Part shown: in pieces, positions 1 through 7,095 of the stretch
Position numbering within the stretch: position 1 is the first letter of the stretch
Layout: every line of letters begins with the position of its first letter
Assembly (NCBI GenBank): GCA_040507895.1
Contig: JBEVNX010000060.1
Span: forward strand, 1 to 10,683
Source: JBEVNX01 sp040507895
Lineage (GTDB): Bacteria > Desulfobacterota > Binatia > JACPRU01
Length of the DNA stretch: 10,683 nt
Direction: 5' to 3'
Program-made: the position numbers and the translations under genes
The notes under the pieces: generated by a model
The model's input: only the letters and a program-made list of their open reading frames with translations
Told to the model about the DNA's origin: nothing
The model's database searches: none

Positions 1-555
1 GCCGGCGTCGGCGCCGGGACGAACTTCCTGCTCGCGGAGGGCCGCACCCGCTTCTTCTATCCGTTCTACAAAAGCCAGACGTGGGGTACGTTCGTCGCCT
101 CCACCGGCGGACGCGTCGGCTGGGGACTAGGCCAGGAGGCCCGCAGCGGTGAGGACATCCCGCTCTTCGAGCGCTTCTTCCCCGGCGGCATCAATTCGGT
201 GCGCGGTTACGAGGCGCGCTCGCTCGGCCCGCGCGAGCCCGTCTTCGACGCGTTCACGGGGGAAATCGTCGATACGTCGCCGGTCGGCGGTAGCATTCAG
301 CTCATCAACAACAACGAGATCATCTACCCGATCGTCGAATCGATCGGGCTTCGCGGCGTCCTGTTCTTCGACCTCGGCAACGCCTGGGCCCACGATCAGG
401 GCTTCGACCTGAGCGACCTGCAATACGCGGTGGGATGGGGCGTTCGTTGGCTCTCGCCGGTCGGGCCGCTCCGCCTCGAGATCGGCTATCCGCTGAACAA
501 GAGGCCGCAAGACCAAAGCAGCGTCTTCCAGTTCGCGTTCGGCGCGCCGCTCTAG
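1..555 (+). CDS. bamA: BamA, outer membrane protein assembly factor (C-terminal part; 5' end outside window)
   Basis: Frame 1 is open from the first base to TAG at 553-555 and gives the last 184 residues of an Omp85/BamA beta-barrel. The key landmark is VRGY at about residues 67-70 of the fragment, preceded by RFFPGG. This is the conserved loop-6 VRGF/Y motif of the Omp85 superfamily that reaches into the barrel. After it come alternating beta-strand segments (GVLFFDLGNAW, then GVRWLSPVGPLRLEIGYPL) typical of the last BamA strands. BamA is the outer-membrane core of the BAM complex and folds and inserts beta-barrel proteins. The next gene, skp, is the usual bamA neighbour, which supports BamA over the paralogue TamA. 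The chain ends FQFAFGAPL, so the final residue is Leu rather than the usual aromatic. POTRA domains and the start lie upstream of the window. Confidence 0.93.
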   Translation, partial: AGVGAGTNFLLAEGRTRFFYPFYKSQTWGTFVASTGGRVGWGLGQEARSGEDIPLFERFFPGGINSVRGYEARSLGPREPVFDAFTGEIVDTSPVGGSIQLINNNEIIYPIVESIGLRGVLFFDLGNAWAHDQGFDLSDLQYAVGWGVRWLSPVGPLRLEIGYPLNKRPQDQSSVFQFAFGAPL

Positions 556-567
556 GACCACATGATT

Positions 568-576
568 GGAGAGGAG
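568..576 (+). promoter_or_regulatory. Strong Shine-Dalgarno for skp
   Basis: The purine-rich GGAGAGGAG lies 6 bases before the ATG at 583. It decides the skp start in favour of 583 over the in-frame ATG at 562, which has only a weak AGGA upstream and would put seven extra residues in front of the signal peptide. It is the clearest ribosome-binding site in the window, and sits in the longest gap (556-582). That fits skp being translated independently of bamA, while most later genes overlap their upstream neighbour. Confidence 0.75.
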
Positions 577-582
577 ATTGGA

Positions 583-1119
583 ATGAAGCGATCGATCGTC
601 ATTCTCGCGGCCCTGCTGGTCGCCGTCCCCGCGGTGCGGGCCGATGAATTCAAGCTCGGCACCGTCGACTTGCAGCGCGCACTCAACGAGTGCGATGCGG
701 GAAAAACAGCCAAGGAGCACTTCAAGACTCAGGTCGACAAGCTTCAGGCCGAGCTGGCGAAGCAAAAGGGCGACATCGAGAAGATCAAGGGCGAGGTCGA
801 AAAGAAGGGCATGGTGCTGAAGGACGAGGAGCGCAAGAACGTCGAGCGCGACTACCAGAAGCGCCTGCGGGACTTCCAGCGCATGTACAAGGACTCCCAG
901 GCCGAGCTGCAGCAGCGGGACAACGAGCTCACCGGGGAGATCCTGCGCGAGCTCCAGGAGGTGATCGCGGAATGGGGCGCCAAGCAGAGCTTCACCTTGG
1001 TCCTGGAAGCTTCGAACACGGGCGCCGTGCTCTACAACTCTCGCGCGGTCGACATCACCGAGCAGGTGATCCAGGAGTACAACACCAAGCGAAAGGAGGG
1101 CGCCTTCAAGAAGAAGTGA
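583..1119 (+). CDS. skp: Skp/OmpH family periplasmic chaperone
   Basis: Small OmpH/Skp-type protein of 178 residues. Skp is a trimeric periplasmic chaperone that carries unfolded outer-membrane proteins towards BAM. The N-terminus is a clear Sec signal peptide: MKR, a hydrophobic core (SIVILAALLVAVPA), then a likely cut after VRA near residue 20, giving mature DEFKLGTVDLQ. The GTVD strand after the signal is typical of OmpH proteins. Residues about 45-130 are rich in Lys, Glu and Gln with heptad-like spacing, matching the coiled-coil tentacles. The last third (FTLVLEASNTGAVLYNS, then DITEQVIQEYN) returns to the small beta body and closing helix, as in the family. The start at 583 is chosen by its ribosome-binding site and the signal peptide. 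It lies 27 bases after bamA and 17 before fabZ, so co-transcription is likely. Sequence conservation in this family is low, so the call rests on architecture and position. Confidence 0.9.
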   Translation: MKRSIVILAALLVAVPAVRADEFKLGTVDLQRALNECDAGKTAKEHFKTQVDKLQAELAKQKGDIEKIKGEVEKKGMVLKDEERKNVERDYQKRLRDFQRMYKDSQAELQQRDNELTGEILRELQEVIAEWGAKQSFTLVLEASNTGAVLYNSRAVDITEQVIQEYNTKRKEGAFKKK

Positions 1120-1136
1120 GGGCGCCCGCCTGAACG

Positions 1137-1589
1137 ATGGTACTCGAGTACCGCGACATCGTCCGCCGCCTGCCGCACCGCTATCCGTTCTTGCTGGTGG
1201 ATCGCGTGGTCGAGCTCGTGGACGGCGAGCGCGTGGTCGCCGTCAAGAGCGTGAGCTCCAACGAGCCCTTCTTCGCAGGACACTTCCCGGGCCGCCCGAT
1301 CATGCCGGGCGTGCTGATTTGCGAGGCGTTGGTGCAGGCCGGCGGGCTCCTGGCCTGCTGCTCGACCGACGGCGTCCCGGAAGGGCGCGGGGTCATCCTA
1401 GTCGGCCTGGAGCGCGTGCGTTTTCGCCGGCCGGTGGTGCCGGGGGATCAGCTCCGGCTCGAGGTCGAGCTCGTGAACAAGCATCGGCCGCTGTGGAAGC
1501 TCCGGGGACGAGGGGTGGTCGACGGCAAGATCGTCGCGGAGGGGGAATTCTTGACCATGGAGGTCGACGTCGCGGAGATGGGGCTGTGA
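1137..1589 (+). CDS. fabZ: FabZ, 3-hydroxyacyl-[acyl-carrier-protein] dehydratase
   Basis: Hot-dog-fold dehydratase of 150 residues, normal length for the family. It dehydrates (R)-3-hydroxyacyl-ACP to trans-2-enoyl-ACP in the cytoplasmic type II fatty-acid cycle. The N-terminal LPHRYPFLLVDRV signature (residues 12-24) is intact. The active-site segment GHFPGRPIMPGVLICEAL places the catalytic His at 49 and Glu at 63, the numbering known from Pseudomonas FabZ. The start is the only sensible one: an in-frame TGA lies at 1131-1133 just upstream. The Shine-Dalgarno is poor (GAGGG at 1118-1122 is distant), so reinitiation after skp is possible. The gene ends in a GTGA overlap with lpxA. This pairing is common in lipid A clusters because both enzymes compete for hydroxyacyl-ACP. 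In many relatives lpxD sits directly upstream of fabZ; here it does not. Confidence 0.97.
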   Translation: MVLEYRDIVRRLPHRYPFLLVDRVVELVDGERVVAVKSVSSNEPFFAGHFPGRPIMPGVLICEALVQAGGLLACCSTDGVPEGRGVILVGLERVRFRRPVVPGDQLRLEVELVNKHRPLWKLRGRGVVDGKIVAEGEFLTMEVDVAEMGL

Positions 1590-2404
1590 CGAGCTGCATC
1601 CATCCGACCGCGGTGGTGGCGCCGGGCGCCAAGCTCGCCGATGGGGTCGAGGTGGCCCCCTACGCGGTGATCGGCCCCCACGTCGAGATCGGCGTCGGCA
1701 CGAAGGTCGGTGCACACGCCGTGATCGAAGGGCGGACGACGATCGGCCGGAACAACCGCATCTTTCAGTTCGCCGCCATCGGTGCGATCCCGCAGGACCT
1801 CAAGTATCGCGGCGAGCCCACGCGGCTGGTGATCGGCGACGAGAACCAGATCCGCGAGTTCGCCACCCTGCACATCGGCACCGAGGGCGGCGGCGGCACG
1901 ACCCAGATCGGCAACCGCAACCTGTTCATGAACTTCTCGCACGTCGCGCACGACTGCCGCATCGGAGACCGCGTGGTGCTCGCCAACTGCGCAACGCTTG
2001 CCGGGCATGTCAGCGTGGAGGACTTCGTCATCGTCGGTGGCCTTGCGGGGGTTCACCAGTTCGTGAGGCTCGGCGAATCCTCGCTGCTCGCCGCCGGTGC
2101 GATCGTGGTCCAGGACGTGCCGCCCTTCTGCGTGGTCCAGGGGGACCGAGCGGGGTTGGTCGGGCTGAACATCGAAGGTCTGAGGCGCCGAGCGTTCGCG
2201 GGCGACGAACTGCGCGCCCTCCGTGTCGCCTATCGCATGCTCTTCCGCTCTGGGCTGACTACCAAGGAAGCGATCTGCAAGATACGGGAGGAGTCGGCGC
2301 CGAGCACGGCAGTCGAGCACCTCTTCACGTTCGTGGAGAGTTCGAAGCGCGGCCTTTGTCGGTTGCGCGGCGAGGCGGGAGACGACGCCGACCCCGAATC
2401 GTGA
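1586..2404 (+). CDS. lpxA: LpxA, acyl-ACP--UDP-N-acetylglucosamine O-acyltransferase
   Basis: First enzyme of lipid A synthesis, transferring an (R)-3-hydroxyacyl chain from ACP to the 3-position of UDP-GlcNAc. The protein has 272 residues against 262 in E. coli. It starts with hexapeptide repeats of a left-handed beta-helix (IHPTAVVAPGAKL and following), then IPQDLKYRGEPTRL, and AHDC with the catalytic His at 122 (His125 in E. coli). GHVSVEDF and VHQF (about 141-159) and the C-terminal NIEGLRRR helical region also match the family. The GTG start at 1586 forms a GTGA overlap with the fabZ stop and gives the expected TSCIHPTA N-terminus; upstream sequence in this frame is fabZ shadow. Two positions differ from E. 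coli: HRGT reads HIGT (Ile97), and the acyl-length ruler Gly173 corresponds to Ala170. A short acidic tail (GEAGDDADPES) follows the usual end of the chain. Confidence 0.97.
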   Translation: MTSCIHPTAVVAPGAKLADGVEVAPYAVIGPHVEIGVGTKVGAHAVIEGRTTIGRNNRIFQFAAIGAIPQDLKYRGEPTRLVIGDENQIREFATLHIGTEGGGGTTQIGNRNLFMNFSHVAHDCRIGDRVVLANCATLAGHVSVEDFVIVGGLAGVHQFVRLGESSLLAAGAIVVQDVPPFCVVQGDRAGLVGLNIEGLRRRAFAGDELRALRVAYRMLFRSGLTTKEAICKIREESAPSTAVEHLFTFVESSKRGLCRLRGEAGDDADPES

Positions 2405-3234
2405 CGGAGACCATCGGGCTCATCGCCGGCAACGGGCGCTTTCCGCTGATCTTTGCCGAGATCGCGAAGCGAGAGGGCGTCCGTGTGGTCGCCGTCGCGC
2501 ACCGCGGCGAGACCGACGAGGCGATCGACGGGGTCGCCGACGCGGTCACCTGGGTGCGCGTCGGCGAACTCGGTAAGATGATCCGCGCGTTTCGCGACGG
2601 CGGGGTGCGCCGCGCGGTGATGGCCGGCGGGTTGTCGAAAGCGAGCGTGTTCCGCGGCGGGCTGCCGGATCTTCGCGGCGCCATGTTCCTGGCGCGCATG
2701 CGCAGCTTCCGCGACGACGCCTTGTTGCGCGCCGTCGCCGCCGAGTTCGAAAGCGACGGGATCGCGATCGTCCCGTCCACCACGTTCTTGTCGAGCATCG
2801 TCGTCCACGACGGCGTGCTCGGCCGGCATTCCCCTCGCCGGCGGCAATGGTCGGACATCGCGTACGGATTTCGTCTCGCCAAGGAAGTAGGGCGCTTCGA
2901 CGTCGGCCAGAGCGTGGTGATCAAGGGCGGCGTCGCGCTGGCGGTCGAGGGCATGGAGGGCACGGATCCTTGCATCCGGCGTGGCGCGGAGCTCGGCCAC
3001 GGCGAAGTGGTGGTGGTCAAGGTGTCCAAGCCCGGGCAGGATCTCCGCTTCGACGTCCCCGCAGTCGGCCCGCGCACGATCGAAACCATGGCGGCCACCC
3101 GCGCGCACGTGCTCGCACTCGAGGCGGAGCGGACGATCCTGCTCGACCGTGACGAGCTCGTCGAGCGCGCGGACCGTGCCGGCATCGTGGTCGTCGGCGT
3201 CAGCGAGGCGACACTCGCGGAGCGCGCGGAATGA
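2401..3234 (+). CDS. lpxI: LpxI, UDP-2,3-diacylglucosamine pyrophosphatase (DUF1009)
   Basis: The protein has 277 residues and matches LpxI, which hydrolyses UDP-2,3-diacylglucosamine to lipid X and UMP. LpxI is unrelated to the LpxH metallophosphoesterase of E. coli. The N-terminal segment IGLIAGNGRFPLIFAE, the middle AGGLSK (about 76-80) and the C-terminal domain with IKGGVALAVEGMEGTD and KPGQDLRFDVPAVGP (about 210-224) are hallmark DUF1009/LpxI stretches. Asp214 and Asp218 are candidates for the catalytic Asp (Asp225 in Caulobacter LpxI); I have not aligned them. The GTG start at 2401 overlaps the lpxA stop as GTGA, and the stop overlaps the next gene as ATGA. Its position right after lpxA is the usual one in alphaproteobacteria and deltaproteobacterial groups. 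Confidence 0.95.
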   Translation: MTETIGLIAGNGRFPLIFAEIAKREGVRVVAVAHRGETDEAIDGVADAVTWVRVGELGKMIRAFRDGGVRRAVMAGGLSKASVFRGGLPDLRGAMFLARMRSFRDDALLRAVAAEFESDGIAIVPSTTFLSSIVVHDGVLGRHSPRRRQWSDIAYGFRLAKEVGRFDVGQSVVIKGGVALAVEGMEGTDPCIRRGAELGHGEVVVVKVSKPGQDLRFDVPAVGPRTIETMAATRAHVLALEAERTILLDRDELVERADRAGIVVVGVSEATLAERAE

Positions 3235-4178
3235 CGATCCGGGCGGCGGTCGTCGGCGTCGGCTACCTCGGTTGCTTCCATGCGGAGAAGTACGCGGCTG
3301 CTCCGGACGTGGACCTCGCCGGCGTGGTGGACAGCGATCCCGCCCGGGCCGCCGAGGCCGGCGCGCGTTTCGGCTGTCGTGTCTATCGCGACGTGTCGGA
3401 GCTCCGCGGGGCCGTCGATTGCGCGAGCGTGGCGGTGCCGACGCCGTTCCATCGCGACGTCGGTGCGCGGCTTCTCGAGGCCGGCATCGACGTGCTGGTC
3501 GAAAAGCCGATCGCCGCCACGCTCGACGAAGCCCGCGAACTCGTGCGCATCGCCGAGGAGCGCGGCCGGATCCTGCAGGTCGGCCACCTCGAGCGGTTCA
3601 ACCCGGCGATCCGCGCGCTCGCCGATTTGCTGACGCGGCCGCGATTTGTCGAGTGCCACCGGCTGGCGCCGTTCGTCGAGCGCGGCACCGACGTCGACGT
3701 CGTGCTCGACCTCATGATCCACGACCTCGACGTGATCCTCAGCATGATGACGAGCCCGGTGGCCGCCGTCGAGGCCGTGGGGGTCCCGGTGATCACCGGC
3801 TCGCCGGACATCGCCAATGCCCGCATTCGCTTCGCGGACGGAGCGATTGCCAACGTCACCGCGAGCCGCGTGTCGCTGAAGCGCGAGCGCAAGCTCCGCA
3901 TCTTCCAACCCGACACCTACATCTCGCTCGACTACGGAGAGAAGCGCGTGCGCATCTGCCGTCGCGGCGAGGCGCCGCCGAGCGGGCTCCCGCCGATCGA
4001 GGTCGAGGAGCGCGTGGTGGAGGGCGACGATGCGCTCGCGGAGGAGATCCGAGCGTTCGTCGAGGCTGTTCGGACGCGGCAGGCACCGCTGGTGAGCGGG
4101 CGCGAAGGCCTGCGCGCCGTGGAGCTCGCCTACCAGATTCTCGCGTGCGTCGAGGAGGAGCTTCGCCGGTCGGGGTGA
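3231..4178 (+). CDS. Gfo/Idh/MocA family oxidoreductase, GnnA-like (possible UDP-GlcNAc 3-dehydrogenase)
   Basis: Dinucleotide-dependent sugar oxidoreductase of 315 residues. The N-terminal Rossmann fold carries GVGYLG (9-14) and an acidic VDSDP after the second strand (about 33-37), suggesting NAD preference. EKP (91-93) holds the family's active-site Lys. GHLERFNP (118-125) and DLMIHDLD (160-167) mark the second domain; His164 and Asp165 are likely active-site residues. In Acidithiobacillus ferrooxidans a homologue in the same neighbourhood, GnnA, oxidises the 3-OH of UDP-GlcNAc, and the aminotransferase GnnB then makes the 3-amino sugar used for amide-linked lipid A. No GnnB-like gene is in this window, so the substrate is uncertain. 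Similar genes commonly lie between lpxI and lpxB in related genomes. ATGA overlap with lpxI argues for a role linked to lipid A. The family call is firm; the GnnA function is a guess. Confidence 0.9.
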   Translation: MTIRAAVVGVGYLGCFHAEKYAAAPDVDLAGVVDSDPARAAEAGARFGCRVYRDVSELRGAVDCASVAVPTPFHRDVGARLLEAGIDVLVEKPIAATLDEARELVRIAEERGRILQVGHLERFNPAIRALADLLTRPRFVECHRLAPFVERGTDVDVVLDLMIHDLDVILSMMTSPVAAVEAVGVPVITGSPDIANARIRFADGAIANVTASRVSLKRERKLRIFQPDTYISLDYGEKRVRICRRGEAPPSGLPPIEVEERVVEGDDALAEEIRAFVEAVRTRQAPLVSGREGLRAVELAYQILACVEEELRRSG

Positions 4179-4204
4179 GCGTGGCAGAGGGGTCGAGTTC
4201 CGTG

Positions 4205-5350
4205 ATGCGGCCGGCACCGGCGCGAGCGCTGCTCGTGGCCGGCGAGGCCTCGGGCGATCTCCACGCAGCCGGGCTGGTCGCCGCCTTGCGCCGGCGCTTG
4301 CCACAAATCGCCATCCACGGCATCGCGGGCCGCGAAGCGCGCGGCGCCGGGATGACCACCCTCGTCGACATCGCCGAGATCGCCACGCTAGGCCTGACGG
4401 AGGTGGCCGAGAAGGGGCCCGCGCTGTGGCGGAGCTATCGGATGCTGCGCCGCGAGATCGTCGAGAGGCCGCCTGACGTGCTCGTGCTTATCGATTTCCC
4501 CGAGTTCAATCTCGCACTCGGGGCCGTGGCCAAGCGCCGGGGCGTTCCCGTCTTTTACTACGTGAGCCCGCAGGTGTGGGCTTGGCGCAGGAGCCGGGTC
4601 CGGAAGATCCTGCGCCGCGTCGATCGCCTCGCGGTACTGTTCCCATTCGAGCCTGCGGTCTACGGAAACTCCGACAAGGTGTCGTTCGTGGGTCATCCGC
4701 TGCTCGATCGCGTGCACGCGACCCGCGATCGCGAGGCGACGCTCGCCGCTCACGGCCTCGAGCCGGCCAAGCGGCTCGTCGTGCTGCTGCCGGGCAGCCG
4801 GCGTAGCGAGGTCGAGCGCATGTTGCCCGAAATGGTGGGCGCGGCGGAGCGACTCGCGACGCGCCATCCGCTGCAATTCGCCGTCGTCCTGGCGCCGACG
4901 CTCTCCCGGGAGCTCGTGGCGCCGCTACTGGCCGGCCGGAGCGTGGTGCTTCCCTTGATCGAGCATGACCCCTATAACCTGATCGCCGCAGCGGATCTCG
5001 TCTTGACGGCCTCCGGCACGGCGACTCTCGAGGTCGCCCTGCTCGAGCGTCCGATGATCATCATGTACCGAGCTTCGCCTCTCACGTACCTGGCCGGACG
5101 CGCCCTGATTCGCGTGCCGTGGATCGGCATGCCGAACCTGATCGCCGGGCGCGCGATCGTGCCGGAGCTGATCCAGACGGAAGCGTCGGCGTCGAACATT
5201 GCGCGCGAAGCCGAGGCGATTTTGTCCGACCCGGCCCGACAGCGCGCGGTGCGAGCGGACCTCGCCGTCGTGCGCCAAGCGCTCGGGGCCCCCGGAGCGG
5301 CCGATCGCGCCGCCGAGCTGGTTCTGGCGCTCCTGAAGGAACGCGCGTGA
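4205..5350 (+). CDS. lpxB: LpxB, lipid-A-disaccharide synthase
   Basis: GT19-family glycosyltransferase that joins UDP-2,3-diacylglucosamine and lipid X into the beta-1',6-linked disaccharide at the inner face of the cytoplasmic membrane. From the ATG at 4205 it has 381 residues, against 382 in E. coli. Diagnostic motifs are VAGEASGD (11-18), LIDFPEFN with Asp97 matching the catalytic Asp98 of E. coli, YYVSPQVWAWR (118-128), VGHPLLD (162-168), LLPGSRRSEV (194-203), and the donor-binding LTASGTATLEVAL. The start is not certain: GTG at 4175 would make a GTGA overlap with the preceding gene, and GTG at 4181 and 4202 are also in frame. ATG 4205 gives the normal N-terminus (ten residues before VAGEASGD) and has GAGGGG about 12 bases upstream. 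The long open frame further upstream is an out-of-frame shadow. The stop overlaps msbA as GTGA. Confidence 0.96.
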   Translation: MRPAPARALLVAGEASGDLHAAGLVAALRRRLPQIAIHGIAGREARGAGMTTLVDIAEIATLGLTEVAEKGPALWRSYRMLRREIVERPPDVLVLIDFPEFNLALGAVAKRRGVPVFYYVSPQVWAWRRSRVRKILRRVDRLAVLFPFEPAVYGNSDKVSFVGHPLLDRVHATRDREATLAAHGLEPAKRLVVLLPGSRRSEVERMLPEMVGAAERLATRHPLQFAVVLAPTLSRELVAPLLAGRSVVLPLIEHDPYNLIAAADLVLTASGTATLEVALLERPMIIMYRASPLTYLAGRALIRVPWIGMPNLIAGRAIVPELIQTEASASNIAREAEAILSDPARQRAVRADLAVVRQALGAPGAADRAAELVLALLKERA

Positions 5351-7095
5351 AGACCTACCGCCGTCTCCTCCGCTACCTCCGGCCTTACGTCTGGCCCCGC
5401 TTCACGATCGCGGTGGTCGGCATGGTGCTCTACAGCTCGACCAACGGCGTGATGCCCTACCTCGTGCGCGGGGTCTTCGACGACGTCTTTCTCCACAAGC
5501 GGGAATGGGCGCTGCGGATGCTTCCCGTATTGATCATCGTCGTGTTCTTGTTCCGCGCCGCCATGGCGTTCAGCCAGAGCTACCTCATGGAATGGATCGG
5601 GCAGCGCGTGATCGCCGACGTGCGCAGCCAGTTGAACGCCCACTTTCTTCGTCTCTCGCTCTCCTTCTACAACCGCACGCCGACCGGCACACTGCTGGCG
5701 CGGATGACGAACGACGTGGAGTTGCTGCGCAGCGCGCTCACCGACGCAGTCGCCTCCGTGATGAAGGACTTCACGTCCTTGGTGGTGCTCGTCGTCGTAG
5801 CCTTCGTGATGGACTGGCGGCTCGCGATGATCGCCGTCGTGGCGTTCCCGCTCACCGTGGTGCCGATGCTGCGCTTGTCCCGGCGGCTGCGGAAGTTCAC
5901 GCGCAAGGGGCAGATCACGCTCGGCAAGCTGGCCACGCTCCTTCAGGAGACGATTCAGGGTAATCGCGTGGTCAAGGCGTTCGGCATGGAAGACTACGAG
6001 ATCCGGCGCTTCGACGAGGAGAGCACACGGCTCGTCGGTCTCTACATGCGCGCCGCGCGCATCAAAGCCTTCGTCACCCCGATGATGGAGGTGCTCGCCT
6101 CCTTCGGCATCGCCGGCGTCGTGTGGGTGGGAGGCCAGAGCGTCCTGGCGGGCGGACGGACGCCCGGCTCGTTCATGGCGTTTCTCACCGCGATGCTGCT
6201 GCTGTACGGTCCTTTCAAGGGTCTCACCAAGACCAACAACGTCGTGCAGCAGGGTTTGGCCGCGGCGGGACGTATCTTCGAGATGCTCGATGAGCCCAGC
6301 GATGTGGTCGAGAAGTCGGGCGCGGCGGTGCTCGGCGGCTTCACGGATGCCATCCGCTTCGAGAACGTATCGTTCCGGTACGAAGCGGAGCCCGTGCTTC
6401 GCGAGATCCGCCTCGAAATCCGCCGCGGGGAGGCCGTGGCGCTAGTCGGACGGAGCGGCGGAGGCAAGAGCACGCTCGCCGACTTGATTCCCCGTTTCTA
6501 CGACGCGACGTCCGGACGCCTCACCATCGACGGGCATGACGTACGGGATTTCACGCTGGCGTCGCTCCGAGCGCAGCTGGCCCTCGTCACGCAGTTCACC
6601 TTCTTGTTCAACGACAGCGTGCGCAACAACATCGCCTACGGCGACGTCGGGACCTCGATGGAGCGCATCGAGGCGGCGGCGAGGGCCGCCAACGCGCACG
6701 GCTTCATCGAAGAGCTCCCGCAAGGGTACGATACGGTCATCGGTGAGCTCGGCGTGAAGCTCTCCGGCGGGCAGCGCCAGCGGCTGGCGATCGCCCGCGC
6801 GCTCTTGAAGAACGCGCCGATCCTGATCCTCGACGAAGCCACGTCCGCGCTCGACAACGAGTCCGAGCGGCTGGTCCAGGAGGCGCTCGAGCGGTTGATG
6901 GCGGGGCGTACGACGCTGGTGATCGCCCATCGCCTCTCCACGATCCGACACGCGGATCGCATCGCCGTGCTCGACCGGGGGCGCATCATCGAGGAGGGCA
7001 CACATGACGATCTCATCGCCCGCAGCGGCGAATACCGGCGCCTGTACGACCTGCAGTTCCGCAACGAGCCGCGGGCGGCGGCGGGCGGTGGATGA
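5347..7095 (+). CDS. msbA: MsbA-type lipid A export ABC transporter (permease/ATPase)
   Basis: Half-size ABC exporter of 582 residues, the same length as E. coli MsbA. It works as a homodimer that flips core-lipid A from the inner to the outer leaflet of the inner membrane. The N-terminal half (about 1-310) holds six hydrophobic segments, roughly at 18-40, 58-80, 137-155, 158-176, 243-263 and 272-292. LSFYNRTPTGTLLARMTNDV (105-124) is the family's coupling region. The ATPase half has Walker A GRSGGGKS (368-375), a Q-loop in LVTQ, the signature LSGGQ (472-476), Walker B ILILDE (492-497, catalytic Glu497) and the H-loop His528. The GTG start overlaps the lpxB stop, and upstream in-frame sequence is lpxB shadow. 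Position inside the lipid A cluster argues for MsbA over a general multidrug exporter, though sequence alone cannot prove substrate. Confidence 0.95.
   Translation: MKTYRRLLRYLRPYVWPRFTIAVVGMVLYSSTNGVMPYLVRGVFDDVFLHKREWALRMLPVLIIVVFLFRAAMAFSQSYLMEWIGQRVIADVRSQLNAHFLRLSLSFYNRTPTGTLLARMTNDVELLRSALTDAVASVMKDFTSLVVLVVVAFVMDWRLAMIAVVAFPLTVVPMLRLSRRLRKFTRKGQITLGKLATLLQETIQGNRVVKAFGMEDYEIRRFDEESTRLVGLYMRAARIKAFVTPMMEVLASFGIAGVVWVGGQSVLAGGRTPGSFMAFLTAMLLLYGPFKGLTKTNNVVQQGLAAAGRIFEMLDEPSDVVEKSGAAVLGGFTDAIRFENVSFRYEAEPVLREIRLEIRRGEAVALVGRSGGGKSTLADLIPRFYDATSGRLTIDGHDVRDFTLASLRAQLALVTQFTFLFNDSVRNNIAYGDVGTSMERIEAAARAANAHGFIEELPQGYDTVIGELGVKLSGGQRQRLAIARALLKNAPILILDEATSALDNESERLVQEALERLMAGRTTLVIAHRLSTIRHADRIAVLDRGRIIEEGTHDDLIARSGEYRRLYDLQFRNEPRAAAGGG

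Noticed and set aside
556..582. Possible promoter or terminator between bamA and skp
   Set aside because: The 27-base gap holds the skp ribosome-binding site and no hairpin or recognisable -35/-10 pair.
2981..4174. In-frame open extension upstream of lpxB (would make a 789-residue fusion)
   Set aside because: The extension is an Arg/Ser-rich out-of-frame reading of lpxI and the oxidoreductase. Protein motifs start only at VAGEASGD, so LpxB begins near 4175-4205.
2325..4304. Antisense open frame of 659 codons on the - strand across lpxI and the oxidoreductase
   Set aside because: Translation is Arg/Ala/Ser-rich low-complexity without family motifs, and it lies opposite three well-recognised genes. 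Such frames are expected in GC-rich coding DNA.
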